Shown here: positions 39,259 to 47,781 of the stretch, one piece after another | Layout of the letters: each line of letters begins with the position of its first letter | Numbering within the stretch: position 1 is the first letter of the stretch | Source of the DNA: Streptomyces sp. WM4235 | GTDB taxonomy: Bacteria > Actinomycetota > Actinomycetes > Streptomycetales > Streptomycetaceae | Assembly (NCBI RefSeq): GCF_001279725.1 | Contig: NZ_LGDE01000001.1 | Coordinates: 186,001 to 250,000 of the forward strand | Reading direction: 5' to 3' | Length of the DNA: 64,000 nucleotides | Position numbers and translations under genes: made by a program | The notes under the pieces: model-generated | Told to the model about the DNA's origin: nothing | Databases searched by the model: none | The model's input: only the letters and a program-made list of their open reading frames with translations

Positions 39259-40323
39259 ATGGAACTCGACAAGGGGCGACCGGCGAACGGTGGCGAGGGC
39301 TGCCTCGTCGGCGTCGTCCGCATCCCCGTGAAGATCGTGGCCGTGCTCGTCGTACTGCCCGTACGGGTGGTGTGGGACCTGCTCGTGGCGTTCGGGCGGA
39401 CACTGAACCGGCACCTCTTCGGCCCGATCGGCCGCGGCCTGTCCTGGTGCCACCGGACGGTCGTCCGCCCGGTGGCACGCGCCCTCGGCCTGGTCCTCGT
39501 GACCCTGCTGAAGCTGGTGTTCGTCTGGCCCTGGGCGGGGCTGTGGCGGTACGTCCTGGTCCCGGTCGGGCAGGGCCTGACCCGGCTCGGGAGCGCCCTG
39601 ACCAGCCACGTCCTGGCCCCGATCGGCGGCGCGCTGCTGCGGTACCTGCTCCGGCCCGCCGGACAGGGGATCTCCCGGCTGGCCCGCGCCGTGTACGCCC
39701 ACCTGCTGACCCCCCTCGGTCACGGGTCCGCCCGCGTCCTGTCGTTCCTGGGCAAGGCGCTTTTCGTGTGGCCCTGGGTTGCTTTGTGGCGGTACGTCCT
39801 GGCACCCGTCGGGCGGGGCGTGGCCTGGTCGGCGCGGTGGAGCGGTGCGGGTCTCGGGTGGCTGGCGAAGGCGCTGCTCGTATGGCCCTGGGTGGCTTTG
39901 TGGCGGTACGTCGTCACCCCGATCGCGGTCGGCGCGTACCGGTACGTGCTCGCCCCGGTCGGGCGGGGGCTGTACACGTACGTCCTCACCCCCCTCGGAC
40001 ACCTGCTGCGCGGAGCCTGGTACCTGGCCGGCCGGATCAGTCGCGCCCTCGGCCGCGGCCTGCTCCTCCTGTGGCGCGGGCTCGTGGTCCGGCCCGCCCG
40101 CTGGGCGCACCGGCGCATCGCCACCCCCGTCGGACATCTGGTCCGGGAGGTGTGGCGGACCTCCCGCACCGCGGTGCGCGAGGCGCGCGCCGAGGTGCGA
40201 CGGGCGCTGTTCGGTACTCCTCCCGGGGAACCGGCGAGGTCACGGGCGCGTAGTCTGGGTAGTACGACAGCCGCAGGCAACACGCCCGCCCCCGAGATCT
40301 CCCTCCACAAACGGCAGGGGTGA
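39259..40323 (+). CDS. Repeat-built hydrophobic/basic protein, hypothetical
   Basis: 354 aa, no family recognised. About ten copies of a short module of the form [YH]-[VL]-[LV]-x-P-[IVLA]-G-x-G are scattered from residue 52 to 293, for example at 52-60, 98-106, 129-137, 148-156, 179-187, 229-237 and 241-248. Three of them sit in a longer repeat: WPWAGLWRYVLVPVGQG, WPWVALWRYVLAPVGRG and WPWVALWRYVVTPIAVG (starting at 90, 171 and 209). Hydrophobic stretches alternate with Arg-rich turns, suggesting membrane association by amphipathic or re-entrant helices. The tail after 320 is hydrophilic. It lies between the radical SAM and DUF2344 genes, with a hairpin just upstream. Function unknown; third-position GC indicates a real gene. 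Confidence 0.75.
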   Translation: MELDKGRPANGGEGCLVGVVRIPVKIVAVLVVLPVRVVWDLLVAFGRTLNRHLFGPIGRGLSWCHRTVVRPVARALGLVLVTLLKLVFVWPWAGLWRYVLVPVGQGLTRLGSALTSHVLAPIGGALLRYLLRPAGQGISRLARAVYAHLLTPLGHGSARVLSFLGKALFVWPWVALWRYVLAPVGRGVAWSARWSGAGLGWLAKALLVWPWVALWRYVVTPIAVGAYRYVLAPVGRGLYTYVLTPLGHLLRGAWYLAGRISRALGRGLLLLWRGLVVRPARWAHRRIATPVGHLVREVWRTSRTAVREARAEVRRALFGTPPGEPARSRARSLGSTTAAGNTPAPEISLHKRQG

Positions 40324-40408
40324 GCCGGCCGGTGGGGCGTGGCCGGCAGGCTCACCAGACCTCAGGGCGACGTGCGAGCCGCGGAGCCCCGCACAAGGAG
40401 AAGAACCA

Positions 40409-41230
40409 CTGGGCAAGCGACAGCCCGAAGGCCCGCCTCCCGCACCGGTGGTGCAGCGCATCCGACTGCGCTACACCAAGCGCGGCCGCCTCCGGTTCAC
40501 CAGCCACCGAGACTTCCAGCGTGCCTTCGAGCGGGCCCTGCGCCGCTCCGAGGTGCCCATGGCGTACTCGGCAGGCTTCACCCCCCACCCCCGGGTCTCC
40601 TACGCGAACGCCGCACCCACCGGCACCGGCAGCGAGGCCGAGTACCTGGAGATCGCCCTCGCGGCACCCCGCGACCCCGACAAACTCCGGATCCTGCTCG
40701 ACGAATCGATGCCGGTCGGCCTCGACATCGTCGACGCGGTGGAGGCCAGGACGTCCGGGCTCGCCGAGCGACTGACCGCCTCCGTGTGGGAGCTGCGCCT
40801 GGACGGCGTCGAGCCCGCGGACGCCGAGCGGGCCGTGGCCGCGTTCCTCGCGGCCGAGGCCGTCGAGGTCCAGCGCCGCACCAAGAACGGCATGCGGACC
40901 TTCGACACGCGCGGCGCCGTGGTCAGTCTCGAAGCACATCCGGCCCCGGCTGATAGGCCTCTGGACAATGCTTGTGCGATACTGCGGCTGGTTGTTCGGC
41001 ATTTGACACCTGCCGTACGACCCGACGACGTCCTGTCCGGTCTCCGAGCTGTGGCCGACCTGGCGCCGCCGGTCCCCGCAGCGGTGACCAGGCTGGCGCA
41101 GGGGCTCTTCGACGAGGAGTCCGGCACGGTGACCGACCCGCTCGCGCCCGACCGCGAGGCTGTCACGGCCGCCCCACCCACGGCCGCCGTAGCCGCCGAC
41201 GCGAAGGCGCCGGAAGGTCCCGCCGCGTAA
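40409..41230 (+). CDS. DUF2344/TIGR03936 radical SAM-associated protein, possible CTG start
   Basis: 273 aa by this start. Family features: VQRIRLRYTKRGRLRFTSHRDF near the N-terminus and GFTPHPRVSYANAAPTGTGSEAEYLE near residue 60, typical of proteins paired or fused with TIGR03960 radical SAM proteins. The expected N-terminus GKRQPEGPPPAP is in frame but preceded by CTG (40409), with AAGGAG exactly 8 nt upstream. No ATG, GTG or TTG is suitably placed; the first GTG (about 40450) lies inside the conserved region. I therefore infer initiation at CTG, unless a base differs. Role: unknown, probably linked to the radical SAM enzyme. Confidence 0.85.
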   Translation: MGKRQPEGPPPAPVVQRIRLRYTKRGRLRFTSHRDFQRAFERALRRSEVPMAYSAGFTPHPRVSYANAAPTGTGSEAEYLEIALAAPRDPDKLRILLDESMPVGLDIVDAVEARTSGLAERLTASVWELRLDGVEPADAERAVAAFLAAEAVEVQRRTKNGMRTFDTRGAVVSLEAHPAPADRPLDNACAILRLVVRHLTPAVRPDDVLSGLRAVADLAPPVPAAVTRLAQGLFDEESGTVTDPLAPDREAVTAAPPTAAVAADAKAPEGPAA

Positions 41231-41467
41231 GGAACGCCGTTGTCGCGCCGCCCTGGCACTCGGAAGCCTCCTGTGCCGGGCAGCGCACACAGACCTGAAG
41301 ACTTCCGCCAGGCCGTACGGACAACACGTACGGAACCGGCGGCCATGAAACTGAGCTCCCGTGTGGCGAACGCGCCCCGGAGGCCGGTTCCGCGCTCATT
41401 ACGCGGCGCCGTGCCGGACCGGATGTCAGCCGCGGCGCCCGGGAGCGTGACGGGAGAACCGCCCGCA

Positions 41468-44400
41468 ATGCTCAACAACGAAACGTCTGAGAACAACCAC
41501 ACCGCCGGCAACGCCGACGGTGGAAGCCCCAGCGACAACCTGCCCCCGCGCAGGCGTCGCCGCGCCGCCTCCCGGCCCGCGGGCCCGCCCGGCGCCACCG
41601 CCGCCGAGGCCGTGACCGAGACCCCGGCCGCCGCCCCCGCCGCTCCCGCCGTCGAGGAGCCCGCAGCCCCCGCGCCGCGTGCCCGTCGTCGCGCCACCCG
41701 CGCCGTGACCGCGCCGGCCGCTCCGACGGCCGAGGCCACCCCGGCGCCCGCAGTCGAGGCCCCGGTCGTCGAGACCCCGGCCGCTCCCGCCGTCGAGGAG
41801 TCCGCAGCCCCCGCGCCGCGTGCCCGTCGCCGTGCCACCCGCGCCGTGACCGCCCCGGCCGCTCCCGCCCCCGAGGCCGCCCCGGCCCCCGCGGTCGAGA
41901 CCCCCGCGCCGGCCGCCGAGGCCCCGGTCGCCTCCAAGGCCACCGTCACCGTCGCCGACGCAGTGGACTCCCCGAAGCGCGGCGGCCGTCGCCGCGCCAC
42001 CCGCTCCGGCGCCGTCACCCCCGCCGCCGCCCCCGCGCAGCCCGCCGCCGAGGCCGAGGCGCCCGCCGCGCCGGCCCAGTCCCGCGCCGGCCGTCGCGCG
42101 GCCCGCCCCGCCGTGGCCGTGTTCCAGGCCCCGGTGTTCGCCGAGCCGATGTTCCAGACCCCGGAGACCGCCGCCATGGCGGCCGCTGCCGCTGCCGCCG
42201 CCGGCCAGGTCGACGACGAAGAGGACGAGGACGACACGGAGGTCGTGGCCGAGGCCGTACAGGCCCCCGCCGCCCAGCCGGCCGGCCGTCGCCGTCGCCG
42301 CGGTCGCGGCGCCGCCGAGCCCGCGGCCCCGGCCGTCGAGTCCGCCCCCGTCTCCCTCGCCGACGTGGAGCTCCACGAGGCCGAGGAGACCGAGGCCGAC
42401 TCCGCCGACCTCGACGAGGACGACAACGAGAACGACGGCGAGCGTCCGTCGCGTCGCCGTCGTCGTGGTGGCCGTCGCCGCCGTCGCGGCGAGTCCGCCG
42501 ACCTCGACGAGTCCACCGACGAGGACACCGAGGCCGAGTCCGCCGACCAGGAGAGCGAAGAGGAATCCGCCGAGGAGGACGACGAGTCCGACGAGGGCGC
42601 CCTCGGCTCCAGCTCCAGCCGTCGTCGCCGGCGTCGCCGCCGTCGCAGCGGTGACGGCGGTACCGACGCCGACGCGGCCGAAGAGGACGGCGTACGCACC
42701 GTCGTCAAGGTGCGCGAGCCGCGCCCCGCGCGCGAGCGCTCAGAGTCCGCCGCCGGTTCCGGTTCCACCTCCTCCGACGAGGTCCAGTCCATCAAGGGCT
42801 CGACCCGCCTGGAGGCGAAGAAGCAGCGCCGTCGCGAAGGCCGCGAGCAGGGCCGCCGCCGCGTGCCGATCATCACCGAGGCCGAGTTCCTGGCCCGTCG
42901 TGAGGCCGTCGAGCGCGTGATGGTCGTCCGCCAGGCCGGCGAGCGCACCCAGATCGGCGTCCTCGAGGACGACGTGCTCGTCGAGCACTACGTCAACAAG
43001 GAGGAGGCCACCTCCTACGTCGGCAACGTCTACCTGGGCAAGGTCCAGAACGTGCTGCCGTCGATGGAGGCCGCCTTCATCGACATCGGCAAGGGCCGCA
43101 ACGCGGTCCTCTACGCCGGTGAGGTCAACTTCGAGGCGCTCGGCATGGCCCACGGCCCCCGCCGCATCGAGTCCGCCCTCAAGTCCGGCCAGTCGGTCCT
43201 GGTGCAGGTCACCAAGGACCCGATCGGCCACAAGGGCGCCCGCCTGACCAGCCAGGTCTCGCTGCCCGGCCGCTACCTCGTCTACGTGCCCGAGGGCTCG
43301 ATGACCGGTATCAGCCGCAAGCTGCCCGACACCGAGCGCGCGCGCCTCAAGACCATCCTCAAGAAGATCGTCCCCGAGGACGCGGGCGTCATCGTGCGCA
43401 CCGCCGCCGAGGGCGCGAGCGAGGACGAGCTGCGCCGTGACGTCGAGCGCCTCCAGGCCCAGTGGGAGGACATCCAGAAGAAGTCGAAGCAGATCTCGAC
43501 CTCTTCGCCGAGCCTCCTGTACGGCGAGCCGGACATGACCGTCCGCGTCGTGCGCGACATCTTCAACGAGGACTTCTCGAAGGTCATCGTCAGCGGTGAC
43601 ACCGCCTGGGAGACCATCCACGGCTACGTGAACCACGTGGCCCCGGACCTGGCCGACCGGCTCTCGCGCTGGACCTCCGAGGTCGACGTCTTCGCGACGT
43701 ACCGGATCGACGAGCAGCTCGCCAAGGCGCTCGACCGCAAGGTGTGGCTGCCCTCGGGCGGCTCCCTCGTGATCGACAAGACCGAGGCGATGATCGTCAT
43801 CGACGTCAACACCGGCAAGTTCACCGGTCAGGGCGGCAACCTCGAAGAGACCGTCACCAGGAACAACCTGGAGGCGGCCGAGGAGATCGTGCGCCAGCTG
43901 CGGCTGCGCGACCTGGGCGGCATCGTCGTCATCGACTTCATCGACATGGTCCTGGAGTCCAACCGCGACCTGGTCCTGCGGCGCATGCTGGAGTGCCTGG
44001 GCCGCGACCGCACGAAGCACCAGGTGGCCGAGGTCACCTCGCTGGGCCTGGTCCAGATGACCCGCAAGCGGGTGGGCCAGGGCCTGCTGGAGTCCTTCTC
44101 CGAGACCTGCGTCCACTGCAACGGTCGCGGCGTCATCGTCCACATGGAGACCCCGACCGTGGTCGGTGGCGGCGGCAACGGCAAGCGCTCCAAGCGCCGC
44201 GGCGGCCGTACCCAGGACCACGACCACGACGTCGAGTCGGTCGAGTCGACCGACACCGGTGACGCCGAGGTCTACGAGACCGAGGAGGAACTGGCCGCCG
44301 AGGTCTCCGCGCCCCGCGCGCTGCCCGAGCCGGAGTTCGTCCCGGACGAGGAGCTGTACGGCAGCCGGGCCGAGGCGGAGGCCGCGGCCTCCGGCGTGAG

Positions 44401-45190
44401 CGGTCGACGCAACCGTCGCCGTGCCACCCGCAAGGCGACCGCTCCGGCGGGCGCCCCGCGCGGTGCGGTGGCCCCGGAGCGGGCCCCGGCCGTCGTGGCC
44501 GAGCCCGAGCCGGTCGTGGAGCCCGTCGCCGAGCCGGTGACCGTCGTCGAGCCCGAGCCCGTCGCCGTCGCCCCGGTCGAGACCGAGGCCGTCGCGGAGC
44601 CGGTGGTCGAGGAGGCCCCCAAGGGTCGTACGCGTCGCCGTGCCACCCGCAAGGCCACCGCCCCGGCGGGTGCCCCCGCGGTCGCCGCCGAGGCCGCCGC
44701 GGAGCCGGAGCCGGTCGTGGAGGCCGTCGTCGAGCCGGAGCCCGAGCCGGTCGTCGTCGAGACCCCGGCCGAGCCGGTGGCCGAGCCCGTCGCGGACGCG
44801 GCTCCGGCCCGCCCGCGTCGCCGTGCCACCCGCAAGGCCACCGCACCCGCCGGTTCCCCGGCGGGCGCGGCCGAGGCGGCCGTCCTGGTCGTCGAGGCCG
44901 CTGCGGCAGCCGAGTCGGAGCCCGAGGCGGCCCCGGTCGAAGCCGACGCCGAGCCCGAGACGCCGGTGAAGAAGAAGGCCGCCCGCAAGGCTCCGGCCAA
45001 GAAGGCGACCACCGCGGCGAAGAAGGCCCCGGCCAAGAAGGCGGCGGCCACCAAGACCGCCGCGAAGAAGACCGTCGCCAAGAAGGCCGCCACCACGGCC
45101 AAGAAGGCGCCGGCGAAGCGGGCCACGAAGAAGACCGCGGCGGCGGAGCAGCAGGCGCTCCCGTCCGTCTCGGCTCCCACCGAGGCCTGA
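41468..45190 (+). CDS. rne: RNase E/G family ribonuclease with long low-complexity arms
   Basis: Endoribonuclease central to mRNA decay and rRNA/tRNA processing; 1240 aa. Residues 1-430 are disordered: Ala/Pro/Glu blocks with two RARRRATRAVTAPAAP repeats, then Arg-rich and Glu/Asp-rich runs. The catalytic core starts near 500: S1 domain (GNVYLGKVQNVLPSMEAAFIDIGKG near 517), metal-binding Asp779 in VIDVNTGKF and IDFIDM (822-827), and the zinc-link Cys881/Cys884 in CVHCNGRG. The C-terminal arm carries three RRRATRKATAPAG repeats and ends in a Lys/Ala histone H1-like tail (about 1167-1222). Start ATG 41468 gives the usual MLNN... N-terminus; GGGAG is 12 nt upstream. In-frame codons from 41240 are probably untranslated. 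Terminator follows. Confidence 0.93.
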   Translation: MLNNETSENNHTAGNADGGSPSDNLPPRRRRRAASRPAGPPGATAAEAVTETPAAAPAAPAVEEPAAPAPRARRRATRAVTAPAAPTAEATPAPAVEAPVVETPAAPAVEESAAPAPRARRRATRAVTAPAAPAPEAAPAPAVETPAPAAEAPVASKATVTVADAVDSPKRGGRRRATRSGAVTPAAAPAQPAAEAEAPAAPAQSRAGRRAARPAVAVFQAPVFAEPMFQTPETAAMAAAAAAAAGQVDDEEDEDDTEVVAEAVQAPAAQPAGRRRRRGRGAAEPAAPAVESAPVSLADVELHEAEETEADSADLDEDDNENDGERPSRRRRRGGRRRRRGESADLDESTDEDTEAESADQESEEESAEEDDESDEGALGSSSSRRRRRRRRRSGDGGTDADAAEEDGVRTVVKVREPRPARERSESAAGSGSTSSDEVQSIKGSTRLEAKKQRRREGREQGRRRVPIITEAEFLARREAVERVMVVRQAGERTQIGVLEDDVLVEHYVNKEEATSYVGNVYLGKVQNVLPSMEAAFIDIGKGRNAVLYAGEVNFEALGMAHGPRRIESALKSGQSVLVQVTKDPIGHKGARLTSQVSLPGRYLVYVPEGSMTGISRKLPDTERARLKTILKKIVPEDAGVIVRTAAEGASEDELRRDVERLQAQWEDIQKKSKQISTSSPSLLYGEPDMTVRVVRDIFNEDFSKVIVSGDTAWETIHGYVNHVAPDLADRLSRWTSEVDVFATYRIDEQLAKALDRKVWLPSGGSLVIDKTEAMIVIDVNTGKFTGQGGNLEETVTRNNLEAAEEIVRQLRLRDLGGIVVIDFIDMVLESNRDLVLRRMLECLGRDRTKHQVAEVTSLGLVQMTRKRVGQGLLESFSETCVHCNGRGVIVHMETPTVVGGGGNGKRSKRRGGRTQDHDHDVESVESTDTGDAEVYETEEELAAEVSAPRALPEPEFVPDEELYGSRAEAEAAASGVSGRRNRRRATRKATAPAGAPRGAVAPERAPAVVAEPEPVVEPVAEPVTVVEPEPVAVAPVETEAVAEPVVEEAPKGRTRRRATRKATAPAGAPAVAAEAAAEPEPVVEAVVEPEPEPVVVETPAEPVAEPVADAAPARPRRRATRKATAPAGSPAGAAEAAVLVVEAAAAAESEPEAAPVEADAEPETPVKKKAARKAPAKKATTAAKKAPAKKAAATKTAAKKTVAKKAATTAKKAPAKRATKKTAAAEQQALPSVSAPTEA

Positions 45191-45199
45191 TCCGCGTCA

Positions 45200-45237
45200 C
45201 GCCCGTGGGCCCCGCCGAACGGCGGGGCCCACGGGCG
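45200..45237 (+). terminator. rne terminator
   Basis: Perfect 17-bp stem (45200-45216 with 45221-45237), GAAC loop, then TTC, 10 nt after the rne stop. Confidence 0.8.
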
Positions 45238-45250
45238 TTCGGGGCCCGGT

Positions 45251-45279
45251 TTGACCCCCTGGAACCAGGCCCGTAACCT
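45251..45279 (+). promoter_or_regulatory. Predicted rplU-rpmA promoter
   Basis: TTGACC (45251-45256), 17-nt spacer, TAACCT (45274-45279), a good sigma-HrdB-type match. It leaves a leader of about 200 nt before the rplU start (45484). I noticed no strong hairpin in that leader. Confidence 0.65.
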
Positions 45280-45483
45280 AGACCGTCGGCATGTCCTAGA
45301 TGATTTTCCGTCTAGTGCGCGTCGCGCTCCTGAGCACCCTCCTCCTCTGTACGTCCGTGTACGCGCCTCGCGCGTGCGCGTCGCCGGGGAGAGGCCGCTC
45401 GTCCAATCCGGATCACCGTGGGCCTCGGCCCGTGTGAGCGGCTGGCTTCAGGAGCATCCGTCCCGAGTGAGAGAGAGATCCGC

Positions 45484-45804
45484 GTGTACGCCATCGTGCG
45501 CAGCGGTGGTCGCCAGCACAAGGTTGCTGTTGGTGACATCGTTGAGGTTGACAAGATTTCCACTGCCAAGGTTGGCGACACGGTCGAGCTCTCGACCCTG
45601 CTCGTTGTCGACGGCGACGCCGTGACCAGCGACCCGTGGGTGCTGGCCGGGATCAAGGTCCAGGCCGAGATCGTGGACCACCACAAGGGCGCCAAGATCG
45701 ACATCCTGCGCTACAAGAACAAGACCGGCTACCGCCGTCGCCAGGGTCACCGCCAGCAGTACACGGCGATCAAGGTCACCGGTATCCCCGCGGCTGCGAA
45801 GTAA
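45484..45804 (+). CDS. rplU: 50S ribosomal protein L21
   Basis: 106 aa, standard length. The N-terminus [18 protein letters not shown] and the C-terminal [22 protein letters not shown] segment are diagnostic. GTG at 45484 follows GAGAGAG. First gene of the rplU-rpmA pair; rpmA begins 13 nt after its stop. Codon use is highly biased as expected for an abundant protein. Confidence 0.97.
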   Translation: MYAIVRSGGRQHKVAVGDIVEVDKISTAKVGDTVELSTLLVVDGDAVTSDPWVLAGIKVQAEIVDHHKGAKIDILRYKNKTGYRRRQGHRQQYTAIKVTGIPAAAK

Positions 45805-45817
45805 AAGGGACTGAGAC

Positions 45818-46072
45818 ATGGCACACAAGAAGGGCGCATCGTCCACTCGGAACGGGCGCGATTCCAATGCTCAGCGGCTCGGCGTGAAGCGCTTCGGCGG
45901 TCAGGTCGTTTCCGCCGGCGAGATCCTCGTCCGCCAGCGCGGCACCCACTTCCACCCGGGCTCGGGTGTCGGTCGTGGTGGCGATGACACGCTGTTCGCG
46001 CTGCAGGCCGGTTCGGTCCAGTTCGGCACGCACCGTGGCCGCAAGGTCGTCAACATCGTTCCGGCCGCCTGA
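45818..46072 (+). CDS. rpmA: 50S ribosomal protein L27
   Basis: 84 aa with the normal basic N-terminus [17 protein letters not shown] reaching toward the peptidyl-transferase centre and the [13 protein letters not shown] motif. There is no Firmicute-type N-terminal cleavage extension. Follows rplU closely and ends at a large hairpin. Confidence 0.97.
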   Translation: MAHKKGASSTRNGRDSNAQRLGVKRFGGQVVSAGEILVRQRGTHFHPGSGVGRGGDDTLFALQAGSVQFGTHRGRKVVNIVPAA

Positions 46073-46108
46073 TCCAGCTCCTGCTGCATCACACGCGTTC
46101 GTAACACC

Positions 46109-46165
46109 CCGAGGGCGGATCTCAACTCTTCCCGGCGGAAGCCGGGAAGAGAGGTCCGCCCTCGG
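46109..46165 (+). terminator. rplU-rpmA terminator
   Basis: Inner stem CTCTTCCCGGC (46126-46136) with GCCGGGAAGAG, loop GGAA, and an outer stem CCGAGGGCGGA with TCCGCCCTCGG. Stable long hairpin before obg. Confidence 0.75.
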
Positions 46166-46242
46166 CGCGTTGTCACATAGACACGTTTAATGGGCGGCAA
46201 GGCCTGCCCGGGACATTCCCGTATGTATCTGGAGGAACACCC

Positions 46243-47688
46243 ATGACCACCTTCGTGGACCGCGTCGAGCTGCACGTCGCCGCGGGTAACGGGGGCCACG
46301 GCTGCGCCTCCGTTCACCGGGAGAAGTTCAAGCCGCTCGGCGGCCCCGACGGCGGAAACGGCGGCCGCGGCGGCGACGTCATCCTCGTGGTGGAGCAGGC
46401 GATCACCACCCTGCTGGATTACCACCACAGCCCGCACCGCAAGGCCACCAACGGTCAGCCCGGCGCCGGCGACAACCGTTCCGGCAAGGACGGCCAGGAC
46501 CTGATCCTGCCCGTGCCGGACGGCACCGTCGTCCTCGACAAGGAGGGCAACGTCCTCGCCGACCTCGTCGGCCAGGGCACCACCTACGTCGCCGGTGAGG
46601 GCGGCCGCGGCGGCCTCGGCAACGCGGCGCTCTCCTCGGCCCGCCGCAAGGCGCCCGGCTTCGCCCTCCTCGGCGTCCCCGGCACCACCGGGGACATCGT
46701 CCTGGAGCTCAAGACCGTCGCCGACGTGGCGCTGGTCGGCTTCCCGAGCGCCGGCAAGTCCTCGCTGATCTCGGTCCTCTCCGCGGCCAAGCCGAAGATC
46801 GCGGACTACCCCTTCACCACCCTGGTCCCGAACCTGGGCGTCGTCACGGCCGGCTCGACGGTCTACACGATCGCCGACGTCCCGGGCCTGATCCCCGGCG
46901 CGAGCCAGGGCAAGGGCCTCGGTCTGGAGTTCCTGCGCCACGTCGAGCGCTGCTCGATCCTCGTGCACGTGCTCGACACCGCCACCCTGGAGTCGGACCG
47001 CGACCCGCTCGCCGACCTCGACGTCATCGAGGAAGAGCTGCGGCTGTACGGCGGCGGGCTCGAGAAGCGGCCCCGCCTCGTCGTCCTCAACAAGGTCGAC
47101 ATCCCGGACGGCCAGGACCTCGCCGACATGGTGCGCCCCGATCTGGAGGCACGCGGTTACAAGGTCTTCGAGGTCTCCGCGGTGTCCCGTACGGGCCTCA
47201 AGGAGCTCTCGTACTTCCTCGCCGAGGTCATCGCCAAGGCCCGCTCCCGCAAGCCGAAGGAGGAGGCGACCCGCATCGTCATCCGTCCGAAGGCCGTCGA
47301 CGACTCCGGCTTCACCGTCACCTACGACGAGGTCGAGGACGTCTACCAGGTGCGCGGCGAGAAGCCCGAGCGCTGGGTCCGCCAGACCGACTTCAACAAC
47401 GACGAGGCCGTCGGCTACCTCGCCGACCGCCTCGCCCGGCTCGGCGTCGAGGAGGCGCTGAAGAAGGCCGGCGCCCGCGCCGGTGACGGCGTCGCCATCG
47501 GCTCCGACGAGAACTCCGTCGTCTTCGACTGGGAGCCGACCGTCATGGCCGGCGCCGAGATGCTGGGCCGCCGAGGCGAGGACCACCGCCTGGACGCACC
47601 GCGCCCGGCCACCACGCGCCGCAAGGAGAAGGACGCCAAGCGCGGCGACTCCGCCCAGCAGGAGTACGACGAGTTCCGGCCGTTCTAG
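46243..47688 (+). CDS. obg: GTPase Obg (CgtA)
   Basis: Ribosome-associated GTPase linked to ribosome assembly, stress and, in Streptomyces, differentiation. 481 aa: glycine-rich Obg fold (1-158, [16 protein letters not shown]), G domain with G1 GFPSAGKS at 166-173, G3 DVPGLIPGA and NKVD near 285, and a C-terminal OCT domain. The last 60 residues are charged. GGAGGAACACCC precedes the ATG at 46243. It follows rplU-rpmA, the conserved order, but after a terminator so it has its own promoter. Confidence 0.96.
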   Translation: MTTFVDRVELHVAAGNGGHGCASVHREKFKPLGGPDGGNGGRGGDVILVVEQAITTLLDYHHSPHRKATNGQPGAGDNRSGKDGQDLILPVPDGTVVLDKEGNVLADLVGQGTTYVAGEGGRGGLGNAALSSARRKAPGFALLGVPGTTGDIVLELKTVADVALVGFPSAGKSSLISVLSAAKPKIADYPFTTLVPNLGVVTAGSTVYTIADVPGLIPGASQGKGLGLEFLRHVERCSILVHVLDTATLESDRDPLADLDVIEEELRLYGGGLEKRPRLVVLNKVDIPDGQDLADMVRPDLEARGYKVFEVSAVSRTGLKELSYFLAEVIAKARSRKPKEEATRIVIRPKAVDDSGFTVTYDEVEDVYQVRGEKPERWVRQTDFNNDEAVGYLADRLARLGVEEALKKAGARAGDGVAIGSDENSVVFDWEPTVMAGAEMLGRRGEDHRLDAPRPATTRRKEKDAKRGDSAQQEYDEFRPF

Positions 47689-47781
47689 GACATGTCCGGA
47701 TCCTGACGGCGGCCCGCCGCGGTCAAGGGTCCGACAGGGGTCTTGAGGCGACCTTTACCCGGGTCGCCTAGGATCCAGCGG

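Noticed and set aside
41240..41467. N-terminal extension of RNase E to 41240
   Set aside because: Residues encoded there do not resemble family N-termini; the MLNN start at 41468 fits better.
44968..45190. Separate histone-like gene at the end of rne
   Set aside because: The Lys/Ala tail is in frame with RNase E and has no own start or ribosome site.
45280..45483. Ribosomal-protein leader riboregulator before rplU
   Set aside because: The 200-nt leader shows no strong conserved hairpin that I could recognise; left unannotated.
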